Source: CSSed11-175R1 sp041685735
GTDB lineage: Bacteria; Actinomycetota; Nitriliruptoria; Nitriliruptorales; Nitriliruptoraceae
NCBI GenBank assembly: GCA_041685735.1
Contig: JAWLFE010000044.1
Coordinates: 1 to 22,931, forward strand
Direction: 5' to 3'
DNA: 22,931 nucleotides
This document shows positions 14,189 through 21,133 of the stretch, piece by piece. The position numbers and the translations under genes are program-made. Positions within the stretch are counted from its first letter, which is position 1; every line of letters begins with the position of its first letter. The notes beneath the pieces were generated by a model. The model saw nothing but the letters and a program-made list of their open reading frames with translations. It ran no database searches and was not told the origin of the DNA.

Positions 14189-15337
14189 GTGCGATCCCTG
14201 TCCCGATCCCGTTCCCGCCTGCTGGCTCTGCTGGCCGTGCTCGCCCTCACCGCCACCGCCTGCGGTGGCGGTGATGAACCCGCCGACGATGGTGCTGACG
14301 GCGAGGATGCCGCAGCGGAGCAGGAGGCCGAGCCCGACGAGGACGCGGCCGATGAGAGCGAGGCCGACGAGGCTGATGAGGGCGGGACCGACGAGATGGA
14401 CGAGCCTGGCGAGCCGCTGACCATCTACAGCGGCCGCAACGAGGAACTCGTCTCCTGGGCCTTCGATGACTTCACCGCCGCGACGGGCATCGAGGTCGAG
14501 GTCCGCTACGGCGACACCGCTGAGCTGGCCACGACCATCCTCGAGGAGGGCGACGCCAGCCCGGCCGACATCTACTTCGCGCAGGACGCCGGAGCGCTCG
14601 GCGCCCTGGAGGCCGAGGATCGCTTCGTCACCCTGCCGGACGACATCCTCGACCGTGTCGATGCGAACTTCCGGTCTCCGTCCGGCGCCTGGACCGGGGT
14701 CACCGGTCGTGCCCGCGTCATCGCCTACAACACCGACGAACTGACCGAGGACGAGGTACCGGACTCCGTGTTCGACCTGACCGCCCCGGAGTGGGAGGGT
14801 CGTGTGGGCTGGCCGCCGACCAACGGGTCGTTCCAGGCGTTCGTGACCGCCATGCGCATCACCGAGGGCGAGGACGTCACACGCCAGTGGCTCGAGGACA
14901 TGCTGGCCAACGATCCGGCCGTGTTCAGCAACAACACCGGCACCGTGGAAGGGGTCTCCCGGGGTGAGGTCGACGTCGGGCTGGTCAACCACTACTACCT
15001 GTACCGCTTCCTCGCGGAGGACCCGGACTTCAACGTCGCCAACAAGTTCCTGCCGGGCGACATCGGCGGGTTGGTCAACATCGCCGGGGTCGGCGTGCTC
15101 GACAGCAGCGACAACCAGGAGGCCGCGTTCGAACTGGTGCGCTTCCTCCTCGGTGACGAGGTCCAGACCTTCTTCGCGCAGGAGACCGACGCGCTGGAGT
15201 TCCCGCTGGTCGACGGGATCGAGTCGCCCCAACTCCCATCGATCGATGAGATCGACGCTCCCGAGGTCGATCTGAGCCGGTTGGAGGACCTCCAGGGAAC
15301 GCTCGAACTGCTCAACGACGTGGGCGCGTTGGAGTGA
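14189..15337 (+). CDS. fbpA: Ferric-iron ABC transporter substrate-binding lipoprotein
   Basis: This 382-residue FbpA/FutA-type protein captures Fe(III) outside the membrane for the adjacent transporter. Signal peptide and lipobox lead to C25 (LTATAC). Next is an unusually long acidic linker (about residues 28-75, mostly D, E and A). The periplasmic-binding fold starts at PLTIYSGRNEELVSWAFDDF, a typical FbpA opening. The pair Y269-Y270 in NHYYLYRF matches the tyrosines that bind iron in FbpA. GTG 14189 is the start because GAGGAG (14177-14182) lies six bases upstream. Two iron boxes precede it. A 16-bp hairpin separates it from the permease, which often lets the binding protein be made in excess. 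The acidic linker fits a salt-tolerant or simply actinobacterial exoprotein style. Confidence 0.93.
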   Translation: MRSLSRSRSRLLALLAVLALTATACGGGDEPADDGADGEDAAAEQEAEPDEDAADESEADEADEGGTDEMDEPGEPLTIYSGRNEELVSWAFDDFTAATGIEVEVRYGDTAELATTILEEGDASPADIYFAQDAGALGALEAEDRFVTLPDDILDRVDANFRSPSGAWTGVTGRARVIAYNTDELTEDEVPDSVFDLTAPEWEGRVGWPPTNGSFQAFVTAMRITEGEDVTRQWLEDMLANDPAVFSNNTGTVEGVSRGEVDVGLVNHYYLYRFLAEDPDFNVANKFLPGDIGGLVNIAGVGVLDSSDNQEAAFELVRFLLGDEVQTFFAQETDALEFPLVDGIESPQLPSIDEIDAPEVDLSRLEDLQGTLELLNDVGALE

Positions 15338-15363
15338 TCCCGACCACGCTGCACACGTGAGTT

Positions 15364-15401
15364 CGACGACGGGGAGGCCGCTCGTGGCCTCCCCGTCGTC
15401 G
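15364..15401 (+). terminator. Intercistronic hairpin between binding protein and permease
   Basis: A perfect 16-bp stem (15364-15379 with 15386-15401) with loop GCTCGT, 26 bp after the fbpA stop. It has no T-tract. It could act as a partial terminator or as a 3'-end stabiliser that leaves more fbpA than permease message. It argues against the GTG at 15401 as the permease start. Confidence 0.7.
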
Positions 15402-15427
15402 TGAGCGCGACCGGTACCGTTCCCGGT

Positions 15428-17062
15428 ATGGAGCCCCCACCGATGCGGACCCTCGCAGCGTCCCCCGAGCCGCCCCCGGCCGACGCACGGCGGGGGCCGC
15501 GTTCTGCGGCCGGGATGCACCCGCTGGTGTGGATCCCCGCGCTGTGTATCGGCGCCGCGATGCTCATCCCGGCGATCTACCTCGTCATCGCCGCATCGTC
15601 GCTCCCGGCCGATCGCATCTGGGAGATCGTGACCGACCCGAGTACGGCCCGGCTGACGGGTCGCACGCTCGGACTGGCCGCGGCGGTCACCACTGCGAGC
15701 GTGGTGCTCGGGGTCCCGATCGCCTGGTTGACCGTGCGGACCGACCTGCCGGCGCGCCGCTTCCTGTCGATCGCCACCGCGCTGCCGCTGGTGATCCCGA
15801 CCTACGTCGGGGCGTTCACCCTGGTCGGGGCGCTGGCCCCGGGCGGTCTGATCGAGAGCTGGATCGGCTGGCAGCCTCCGTCGCCGTACGGGTTCGGGGG
15901 TGCCTTCGTCGCCCTGACCCTGTTCACGTTCCCCTACGTGCTGATCACGGTCCAGTCGGGCCTGCGGGGTCTCGATCCCTCGATCGAGGAGGCGTCGCGG
16001 TCGCTCGGCCACGGACCCATCTCGACGTTCCTGCGGGTGACCCTGCCGCAGTTGCGTCCATCGGCGGCCGCTGGGGCGCTGCTGGTCACGCTCTACGTCC
16101 TCAGCGACTTCGGTGCCGTGACGATCCTGCGCTACTCCACCTTCACGCGCGCGCTGTACCTGCAGTACCGCACGGCCTTCGACCGCGCTCCGGCGGCCCT
16201 GCTCGGGCTGATGCTCGTGGCCATCACGGTCGTGTTCGTGCTCATCGAGGCCAGGGTGGCCCGTGATCGGGGGCAGCAGTTCGGGCGCCGTGGGTCCGGG
16301 CGGGCGATGACCCAGGTCCCTCTGAAGCGCTGGCGGTGGCCGGCCGCGGCGTTGTGCTGGTCGGTCGTGCTGATCGGCCTGATCATCCCGCTGACGGTCA
16401 TCACCTTCTGGCTCGTCCGGGGCCTCAGCGCCGGGGAGTCGCCCAACGTGGCGATCGGCGCGGCCGGACGCAGTCTGCTCGTCGCTGCCCTGGCCGCGGC
16501 CGTTGCGGTCCTGGCTGCCGTTCCGGTCGCGATCTGGTCGGCGCGGAGCCCGTCCCGGTGGGCACGCCTGACCGAGCGCGCGTCCTTCACGGGGTACGCG
16601 CTGCCCGGGATCGTGGTCGCCCTGGCCCTGGTGTTCGTCGGCATCCGCCTGGTCCCGTCGCTCTACCAGACCCTCGCGATGCTGATCTTCGCCTACGTCG
16701 TGCTGTTCCTACCCCAGGCGGTCGGTGCGATCCGCTCGTCACTGCTCCAGGTCGAAGGCAACGTCGAGGCGGCGGCTCGCACCCTCGGTTCCGCCAGACT
16801 CACGGCCCTGCGCCGCGTGACGTTGCCCCTGGCCCGCCGCGGCGCGATCGCCGGGGGAGCGTTGGTGTTCCTGACGGTGCTGAAGGAGCTGCCCGCGACG
16901 TTGCTGTTGTCGCCGATCGGTTTCGACACGCTGGCCGTGCGCGTCTGGTCTGCCACCGAGGAGGCCTTCTTCACCCGGGCGGCGATCCCGGCGATGCTGC
17001 TGGTGGTCCTCGGGTCGGTCCCGCTCGCGATCACGATGATCCGGGAGCGCCGCGAGATCTGA
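15428..17062 (+). CDS. fbpB: Ferric-iron ABC transporter permease, two fused domains
   Basis: This 544-residue FbpB/SfuB-type permease moves Fe(III) from the binding protein through the membrane. It is two fused binding-protein-dependent permease domains, about twelve helices in all. Each half has the EAA loop that docks on the ATPase: EEASRSLGHGPISTFLRVTLPQL at about 187-209 and EAAARTLGSARLTALRRVTLPLA at about 447-469. Residues 1-30 are a proline-rich cytoplasmic head. I use ATG 15428. The GTG at 15401 lies in the hairpin stem, and ATG 15443 is also possible; none has a strong ribosome-binding site. It follows fbpA by 90 bp and converges with fbpC, 9 bp away. Confidence 0.9.
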   Translation: MEPPPMRTLAASPEPPPADARRGPRSAAGMHPLVWIPALCIGAAMLIPAIYLVIAASSLPADRIWEIVTDPSTARLTGRTLGLAAAVTTASVVLGVPIAWLTVRTDLPARRFLSIATALPLVIPTYVGAFTLVGALAPGGLIESWIGWQPPSPYGFGGAFVALTLFTFPYVLITVQSGLRGLDPSIEEASRSLGHGPISTFLRVTLPQLRPSAAAGALLVTLYVLSDFGAVTILRYSTFTRALYLQYRTAFDRAPAALLGLMLVAITVVFVLIEARVARDRGQQFGRRGSGRAMTQVPLKRWRWPAAALCWSVVLIGLIIPLTVITFWLVRGLSAGESPNVAIGAAGRSLLVAALAAAVAVLAAVPVAIWSARSPSRWARLTERASFTGYALPGIVVALALVFVGIRLVPSLYQTLAMLIFAYVVLFLPQAVGAIRSSLLQVEGNVEAAARTLGSARLTALRRVTLPLARRGAIAGGALVFLTVLKELPATLLLSPIGFDTLAVRVWSATEEAFFTRAAIPAMLLVVLGSVPLAITMIRERREI

Positions 17063-17071
17063 TCGTGCGGG

Positions 17072-18214
17072 TCAGCCGATCGGCTGGAGATCGGGCCGAC
17101 GGACATCGGCGTCCCCGTCGGTCGGGTCCTGACCGTCCTCGAAGACGACGACCGGTCCGTCGACCGTCAGTGACACCCGGGTCCCACGTTCGAGGTCCAG
17201 GCGGGGACCGCGGCGCGACTGCAGGTGCCGGCCATCGTCCAACCGGACCTGCACCAGTTGGTCGTGCCCGAAGTACGAGATGCCGACCACGGTGGCGCAG
17301 CCGTCCCGGTCCGCGCGCAGTCGGAGCGCTTCGGGCCGCACCACCGCCGTCACCCGCTGGCCGTCGATCGGCGAGACCGTCGGCAGCCGGCCGATGGTGG
17401 TGTCCACCATGTAGCGCCCCGCCCGTGTCCCGGGCAGAACCTCGGCGTCGCCGACGAACTCTGCGACGAACCGGGTCGCCGGCGTCGTGTAGAGGGTCTG
17501 GGGATCGGCGAGCTGGTGGAGGCGCCCCTCGTGCATGACCGCGACGCGGTCGGTCAGCGACAGGGCCTCCTCCTGGTCGTGGGTGACGAAGACCGCCGTC
17601 TGATCCGCGGCCCGCAGGATCGTCCGGACCTCCTCACGGACGCTGGAGCGCATCGCAGCATCGAGGTTGGAGAACGGTTCGTCGAGCAGGACCAGGTCCG
17701 GTGCCGGCGCCAGCGCACGCGCCAGGGCCACCCGCTGCTGCTGACCACCCGACATCGCGGTCGGGAGCCGGTCCGCCAGGGCGCCGAGGCCCACCAGGTC
17801 CAGGACCTCGGCCACCCGGGCGTTCCGCTGGCGACGCGACATCCCCCGCAGGCCGTAGCCGACGTTCCGAGCGACGGTCAGGTGGGGGAACAGGGCGTAG
17901 TCCTGGAACACCAGACCGACGTTGCGCCGCTCCGGCGGGATGGCGACGTCCGCTGAGGTGACCGTGCGGCCGTCGATCTCGATCCGTCCGCCGTCCGGGG
18001 TCACGAGGCCCGCGATCATCCGCAGCATCGTGGTCTTGCCGCACCCGGATGGCCCGAGCAGCGCGGTGAGGCTGCCACGCGGGACCTCGAGGTCGACCCG
18101 GTCGACAGCGAGCGTGTCACCGAACCGCTTCGTCAGACCGACGCACCGCAGGGCCGCGTGGTCGGCGGCGGGCTCAGCGGCGCTCATGACGCTCATGACG
18201 CTCATGACGCTCAT
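17072..18214 (-). CDS. fbpC: Ferric-iron ABC transporter ATP-binding protein
   Basis: This 380-residue ATPase powers the FbpAB importer. Motifs are all intact: Walker A G54-PSGCGKTT, Q-loop Q104 (VFQDYALFPHLTV), signature MSGGQQQR 154-161, Walker B LVLLDEP 174-180 and switch H212 (VTHDQEEAL). A TOBE regulatory domain occupies about 285-370. The first eleven residues are MSVMSVMSVMS, encoded by a 9-bp tandem repeat, so four ATGs (18214, 18205, 18196, 18187) are in frame. Two earlier repeat units supply AGGAG. Real conservation starts near residue 21 (ALRCVGLTKRFG). It is on the strand opposite fbpA-fbpB and shares a promoter region, with iron box 3, with the divergent DtxR-family gene. This split layout is unusual for an fbpABC locus. 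Confidence 0.93.
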   Translation of the reverse strand: MSVMSVMSVMSAAEPAADHAALRCVGLTKRFGDTLAVDRVDLEVPRGSLTALLGPSGCGKTTMLRMIAGLVTPDGGRIEIDGRTVTSADVAIPPERRNVGLVFQDYALFPHLTVARNVGYGLRGMSRRQRNARVAEVLDLVGLGALADRLPTAMSGGQQQRVALARALAPAPDLVLLDEPFSNLDAAMRSSVREEVRTILRAADQTAVFVTHDQEEALSLTDRVAVMHEGRLHQLADPQTLYTTPATRFVAEFVGDAEVLPGTRAGRYMVDTTIGRLPTVSPIDGQRVTAVVRPEALRLRADRDGCATVVGISYFGHDQLVQVRLDDGRHLQSRRGPRLDLERGTRVSLTVDGPVVVFEDGQDPTDGDADVRRPDLQPIG

Positions 18215-18235
18215 GACGCTCCTGACGCTCCTGGG
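18182..18235 (-). repeat. 9-bp tandem repeat forming the fbpC translation start
   Basis: Six copies. On the minus strand the first two units read AGGAGCGTC (the outer one with a changed edge) and give Shine-Dalgarno sequences. The next three read ATGAGCGTC and the last ATGAGCGCC, each giving an in-frame start codon. Spacing from the second AGGAG to the first ATG is four bases and from the first AGGAG thirteen. Copy-number change would keep the frame but alter the ribosome-binding-site to ATG arrangement. Confidence 0.9.
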
Positions 18236-18279
18236 GGGCTACCTCGGTCGACGGGGACGGATCGCGATCGGTCCGCCTC

Positions 18280-18298
18280 GATGGTTAGGCTACCCTTC
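18280..18298. promoter_or_regulatory. Iron box 3, between fbpC and the DtxR-family gene
   Basis: GATGGTTAGGCTACCCTTC matches the DtxR/IdeR consensus at 13 of 19 positions by my count, weaker than boxes 1 and 2. It contains TAGGCT (18286-18291), a plausible -10 for the regulator gene with a leader of about 36 bases. It is 66 bp from the first fbpC ATG on the other strand, so both genes could be controlled. Confidence 0.65.
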
Positions 18299-18333
18299 AT
18301 AGGGTGGTCGACGCCACCCCGCCAGGAGCTCCC

Positions 18334-19029
18334 GTGCCACAGCACCCCACCGCCGCCACGACCGTGACGGACGAGCGACCCGATCCCACCGCGATCACCG
18401 AGGCCCTCGAGGTCCTGCTCGACCGTTCCGAGCGTGGAGAGCGGTGCACGGCGGACGACCTCGTCGCGGCACTCCCGGTCGACGTGGTCGAGGCCGCGGC
18501 CGTGGTCCACGACCTCGAGGTCCGGGGCGCCATCACCGTGGACGGTGGCATCCTGACCCTGACCGACGACGGGTTCGACCTGGCGGTCACGGCGGTGCGG
18601 CGCCACCGGCTCACGGAACGGTTGCTGATCGACGTGATCGGGCTGGACTGGTGGAAGGTGCACCACGAGGCCGAGCGCTGGGACGGGGTCATCTCCGATG
18701 ACGTCGAGGAGCGGCTGGTCGACCTGCTGGACGACCCGGGAACGTGCCCGCACGGCAACCCGATCCCCGGATCGCGCAACCGGCCCGACCAGTCCGACGC
18801 CGTGCGGCTGGACCAGGCCCCCGCCGGCCCGGTCATCGTCGTGCGCATCACCGAGACGCTCGAAGCCGACGACGAGGCCCTGCAACTGCTCCAGGGCTGC
18901 GGGTTCGTTCCGGGGTGTCACGCCGAGGTCAAGGAACGCCGTGACGGGTGGGTCGAGGTGGCGGGATCCGTCCGCGACGCCGCGCTCCCACCCCACATCG
19001 TGGGTCACACCTTCGTCCGGGTCCAGTGA
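18334..19029 (+). CDS. DtxR-family metal-dependent regulator (atypical)
   Basis: This 231-residue protein has the DtxR/MntR layout: winged helix (about 17-88), dimerisation/metal domain (about 89-150) with HRLTERLLIDVIGLDWWKVHHEAERW and the hallmark CPHGNPIPG (138-146), and a C-terminal FeoA/SH3-like domain (about 160-230). H91, E95 and H110 match usual ligands. Against DtxR positions 102, 105 and 106 (Cys, Glu, His) I read E114, D117 and G118, so one histidine ligand is missing. The reading helix, normally like VSPPTVTQMV, here reads LPVDVVEAAAVV. GTG 18334 is the start because AGGAG (18324-18328) lies five bases upstream; GTG 18304 lacks one. It may sense another metal or bind another site than the classical iron box. 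Confidence 0.85.
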   Translation: MPQHPTAATTVTDERPDPTAITEALEVLLDRSERGERCTADDLVAALPVDVVEAAAVVHDLEVRGAITVDGGILTLTDDGFDLAVTAVRRHRLTERLLIDVIGLDWWKVHHEAERWDGVISDDVEERLVDLLDDPGTCPHGNPIPGSRNRPDQSDAVRLDQAPAGPVIVVRITETLEADDEALQLLQGCGFVPGCHAEVKERRDGWVEVAGSVRDAALPPHIVGHTFVRVQ

Positions 19030-19074
19030 CGTCCACGGACGCGGTGCTCGGCCGGAGCCCCCACTGGCCGACGG

Positions 19075-19080
19075 TAGGCT
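19075..19080 (+). promoter_or_regulatory. -10 element of the GroES-like gene (leaderless)
   Basis: TAGGCT ends seven bases before ATG 19088, so transcription would start at or next to the start codon. No Shine-Dalgarno sequence precedes the ATG. No clear -35 is visible. Together these suggest a leaderless message separate from the upstream regulator gene. Confidence 0.55.
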
Positions 19081-19087
19081 GCCGTCC

Positions 19088-19456
19088 ATGAGCGCTCCCG
19101 AACCCACCCCGCCGCCCGACGATGACGACCCGCAGGTCGCCGCGGTCCGCCGCAGTGTCGCGGTCCTCGGCGATCGTGTGCTCGTCGCGCCGCCCGGTGA
19201 CGCGGAACGCACGAGCAAGGGCGGCATCCTGATCCCCGCGACCGCCCGGTCGATGGACCGCAAGGGCCTGTGGGGTGAGACGATCGGGATCGGCCCGCAC
19301 GTCCGACACCTCGATGTCGGTGATGAGGTCCTGTATCTCCCCGACGACGCCATCGAGGTCGACGTCCAGGGAGACGCGTACCTGATCGTCCGCGAGCGGG
19401 ACGTGCACGCGGTCGCCTCCGTGCGGCGGGATGGCGCGACCGGCCTCTACCTTTAG
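19088..19456 (+). CDS. GroES-like (Cpn10 family) protein
   Basis: This 122-residue protein has a Cpn10 fold: strand SVAVLGDRVLVAPP (23-36), then ERTSKGGILIP (40-50), which corresponds to the GroES mobile loop that docks on GroEL, GIGPHVRHLDVGDEVLYLP (67-85), and the closing strand DAYLIVRERDVHAVA. True GroES has about 97 residues. Here there is an extra proline- and aspartate-rich head of about 20 residues and a tail of about 12. The middle segment RSMDRKGLWGETIGIG departs from the usual GxVVAVGxG. No groEL is adjacent. It may be a second co-chaperonin or a protein that only keeps the fold. A -10 seven bases before ATG 19088 suggests leaderless expression. Confidence 0.82.
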   Translation: MSAPEPTPPPDDDDPQVAAVRRSVAVLGDRVLVAPPGDAERTSKGGILIPATARSMDRKGLWGETIGIGPHVRHLDVGDEVLYLPDDAIEVDVQGDAYLIVRERDVHAVASVRRDGATGLYL

Positions 19457-19489
19457 TCATCGGCACGTCGTTCCCGGGAGGATCGCAGG

Positions 19490-20578
19490 ATGGGCGCAAG
19501 CGTCTCCGCATCGGACAGCGTCGGACCACCGGTCGGCGCCCGGGTCCGGCTCTCGTCGAACGAATCACCGTTCGGTCCGTCGCCCGCCGCGGTCGCGGCC
19601 GCGCAGCATGCCCTCGTCGAGGCGCACCGGTACCCCGATGATCAGAGCATCGCCCTGCGCCAGGCCATCGCCGCACACGAAGGGGTCGCGTTCGATCAGG
19701 TCGCGGTCGGGACGGGGTCGGCGGCCCTGTTGATGGACGCCGTGCCACACCTGTGCAACGCCGGCGACGAGGTCCTGGCCTTCGCCCACTCGTTCATCGT
19801 CTACCGCCTGGCCAGCGCGAACGCCCAGGCGACCTACGTCGAGGTGGCGGACCGCGGACCGGCCACCGGCGACGCGGACGGCTACGGGCGTGACGTCGAT
19901 GCCCTGCTCGCGGCGATCACCGACGACACCCGCGTGATCCTGATCGACAACCCGGGCAACCCGACGGGCACGCACCTGACGGGCGAGCAGCTGCGTGCAC
20001 TGGTCGCCGGGGTGCCGGAGCACATCACGATCGGGATCGACGAGGCCTACCACCACTTCGCGACGGGACAGCGCGACTACGCCACGGTCGCGGAACTCGG
20101 GCTGTCGCACCCACGTCTGCTGACGATGCGCACGTTCTCCAAGGCCTACGCCCTGGCCGGGCTGCGCGTCGGCTACGTCATCGGCCCGGCCGAACACATC
20201 GCCCCGATGGACGCCCGTCGCCCCCGCTTCAACGTGACGACCGCCGCGCAGGCCGCCGCCATCGCGAGCCTGGACGACACCGATCACCTGACGGCGACGA
20301 TCGAGGGCACCCGGGTGAGCCGGGAGCAGATGGCGGCCGGCCTGCGGGAGCTCGGGGTGCCGTTCACGGACGGGCTCGGCAACTTCCTCACCGTGGAGTG
20401 CGGCACCGACGCGGGACCGATCGTCGACGTGTACGGGGCCCACGGGGTCGGTGTCCGCGGCCTGGTCCCGTACGGCATGACCGAGCAGTTCCGTGCGACG
20501 GTCGGCACCACCGAGGAGACCGAGGAGTTCCTCGCGGCGTCCGCGGCCGTGCTCGCCGACGTGCCGTCCCGCGGCTGA
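19490..20578 (+). CDS. hisC: Histidinol-phosphate aminotransferase (HisC-like)
   Basis: This 362-residue class I/II, PLP-dependent aminotransferase most resembles HisC, which makes histidinol phosphate from imidazole-acetol phosphate using glutamate. Motifs: RLSSNESPFGPSP (20-32), HRYPDD (46-51), VGTGSAALLMD (73-83), DNPGNPTGT (153-161), D184 and Y187 in IDEAYHHF, and the PLP lysine K218 in TFSKAYALAGLRVGY. The final RxTVGTxEE signature is present (FRATVGTTEETEEF). No other histidine gene is nearby, so an aromatic-amino-acid or related aminotransferase role is possible, since HisC paralogues often drift. ATG 19490 has GGGAGG eight bases upstream. It leads a tight row of four genes. Confidence 0.87.
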   Translation: MGASVSASDSVGPPVGARVRLSSNESPFGPSPAAVAAAQHALVEAHRYPDDQSIALRQAIAAHEGVAFDQVAVGTGSAALLMDAVPHLCNAGDEVLAFAHSFIVYRLASANAQATYVEVADRGPATGDADGYGRDVDALLAAITDDTRVILIDNPGNPTGTHLTGEQLRALVAGVPEHITIGIDEAYHHFATGQRDYATVAELGLSHPRLLTMRTFSKAYALAGLRVGYVIGPAEHIAPMDARRPRFNVTTAAQAAAIASLDDTDHLTATIEGTRVSREQMAAGLRELGVPFTDGLGNFLTVECGTDAGPIVDVYGAHGVGVRGLVPYGMTEQFRATVGTTEETEEFLAASAAVLADVPSRG

Positions 20579-20590
20579 CCGGGTCACCGG

Positions 20591-21133
20591 ATGGCTGACC
20601 GACGACGGTTCCTCGCCCGTGGAGCCCTCCGGCGCGGGCTGGTGCTGCTCGTGTTCGCCGCGATGCTCGCCGGCTGTGCCGACGACCGTGTCAGCGTGCA
20701 GGGCGTCGAGGAGCCGGACGCGGTCCCGCCCCGGGACGCCGTCCTGGTCGATGGTGCCTGGGAGGAGGCGGCCGCCTGGATCCGGCGCGAGAACGCGGAC
20801 GACCGACCGGTCCTGGTCAACATCCTGGCGAGTTGGTGCGGCCCCTGTGAGCGGGAGCTGCCCGTGCTGCTCGACGCCTACGACGCCAACCCGGACATCG
20901 CGTTCCTGGGTATCGACCACCTGGACAACCGGGAGGATGCCGAGCGGTTCGTCGAGGAACAGGGCATCCGGTTCCCGACGCTGTTCGACATCGGCGGCGA
21001 GGTCGCGTTCGCGGTCGAGGGGCGGGGTATGCCGACGACGGTGCTGTTCGACACGGACGGCACCCTGGTGGCCCATCACACGGGGGAGTTGACGCCGACC
21101 GCCCTGGACGAACTGCTCGACGCGGTGCGCTGA
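20591..21133 (+). CDS. TlpA-type thioredoxin-fold lipoprotein
   Basis: This 180-residue extracytoplasmic thiol-disulphide protein starts with a basic head (MADRRRFLARGALRR). A hydrophobic stretch follows to the lipobox MLAGC with C29. The thioredoxin fold carries W82-C83-G-P-C86 (LASWCGPCERELPVL) and the cis-proline P148 in RGMPTTVLFDTDG. The layout is that of TlpA/ResA/CcmG reductases that keep cytochrome-maturation or other exported thiols reduced. No cytochrome genes are adjacent, so the partner is open. ATG 20591 lies 12 bases after the hisC stop without a clear ribosome-binding site. The stop is immediately followed by the ATG of the hydrolase gene. Confidence 0.9.
   Translation: MADRRRFLARGALRRGLVLLVFAAMLAGCADDRVSVQGVEEPDAVPPRDAVLVDGAWEEAAAWIRRENADDRPVLVNILASWCGPCERELPVLLDAYDANPDIAFLGIDHLDNREDAERFVEEQGIRFPTLFDIGGEVAFAVEGRGMPTTVLFDTDGTLVAHHTGELTPTALDELLDAVR

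Noticed and set aside
15401..15427. GTG start of the permease at 15401
   Set aside because: The GTG is part of the hairpin stem and has no ribosome-binding site; ATG 15428 is more plausible.
14165..16012. 615-aa minus-strand open frame
   Set aside because: Antisense shadow of fbpA and fbpB; spans the intercistronic hairpin and has no recognisable motif.
17073..17086. Perfect 14-bp palindrome CAGCCGATCGGCTG at the fbpB/fbpC junction as a terminator
   Set aside because: It has no loop and no T-tract and encodes the last residues of FbpC; noted as context but not supported as a terminator.
18304..18333. GTG 18304 as start of the DtxR-family gene
   Set aside because: No ribosome-binding site precedes it, whereas GTG 18334 has AGGAG at five bases.
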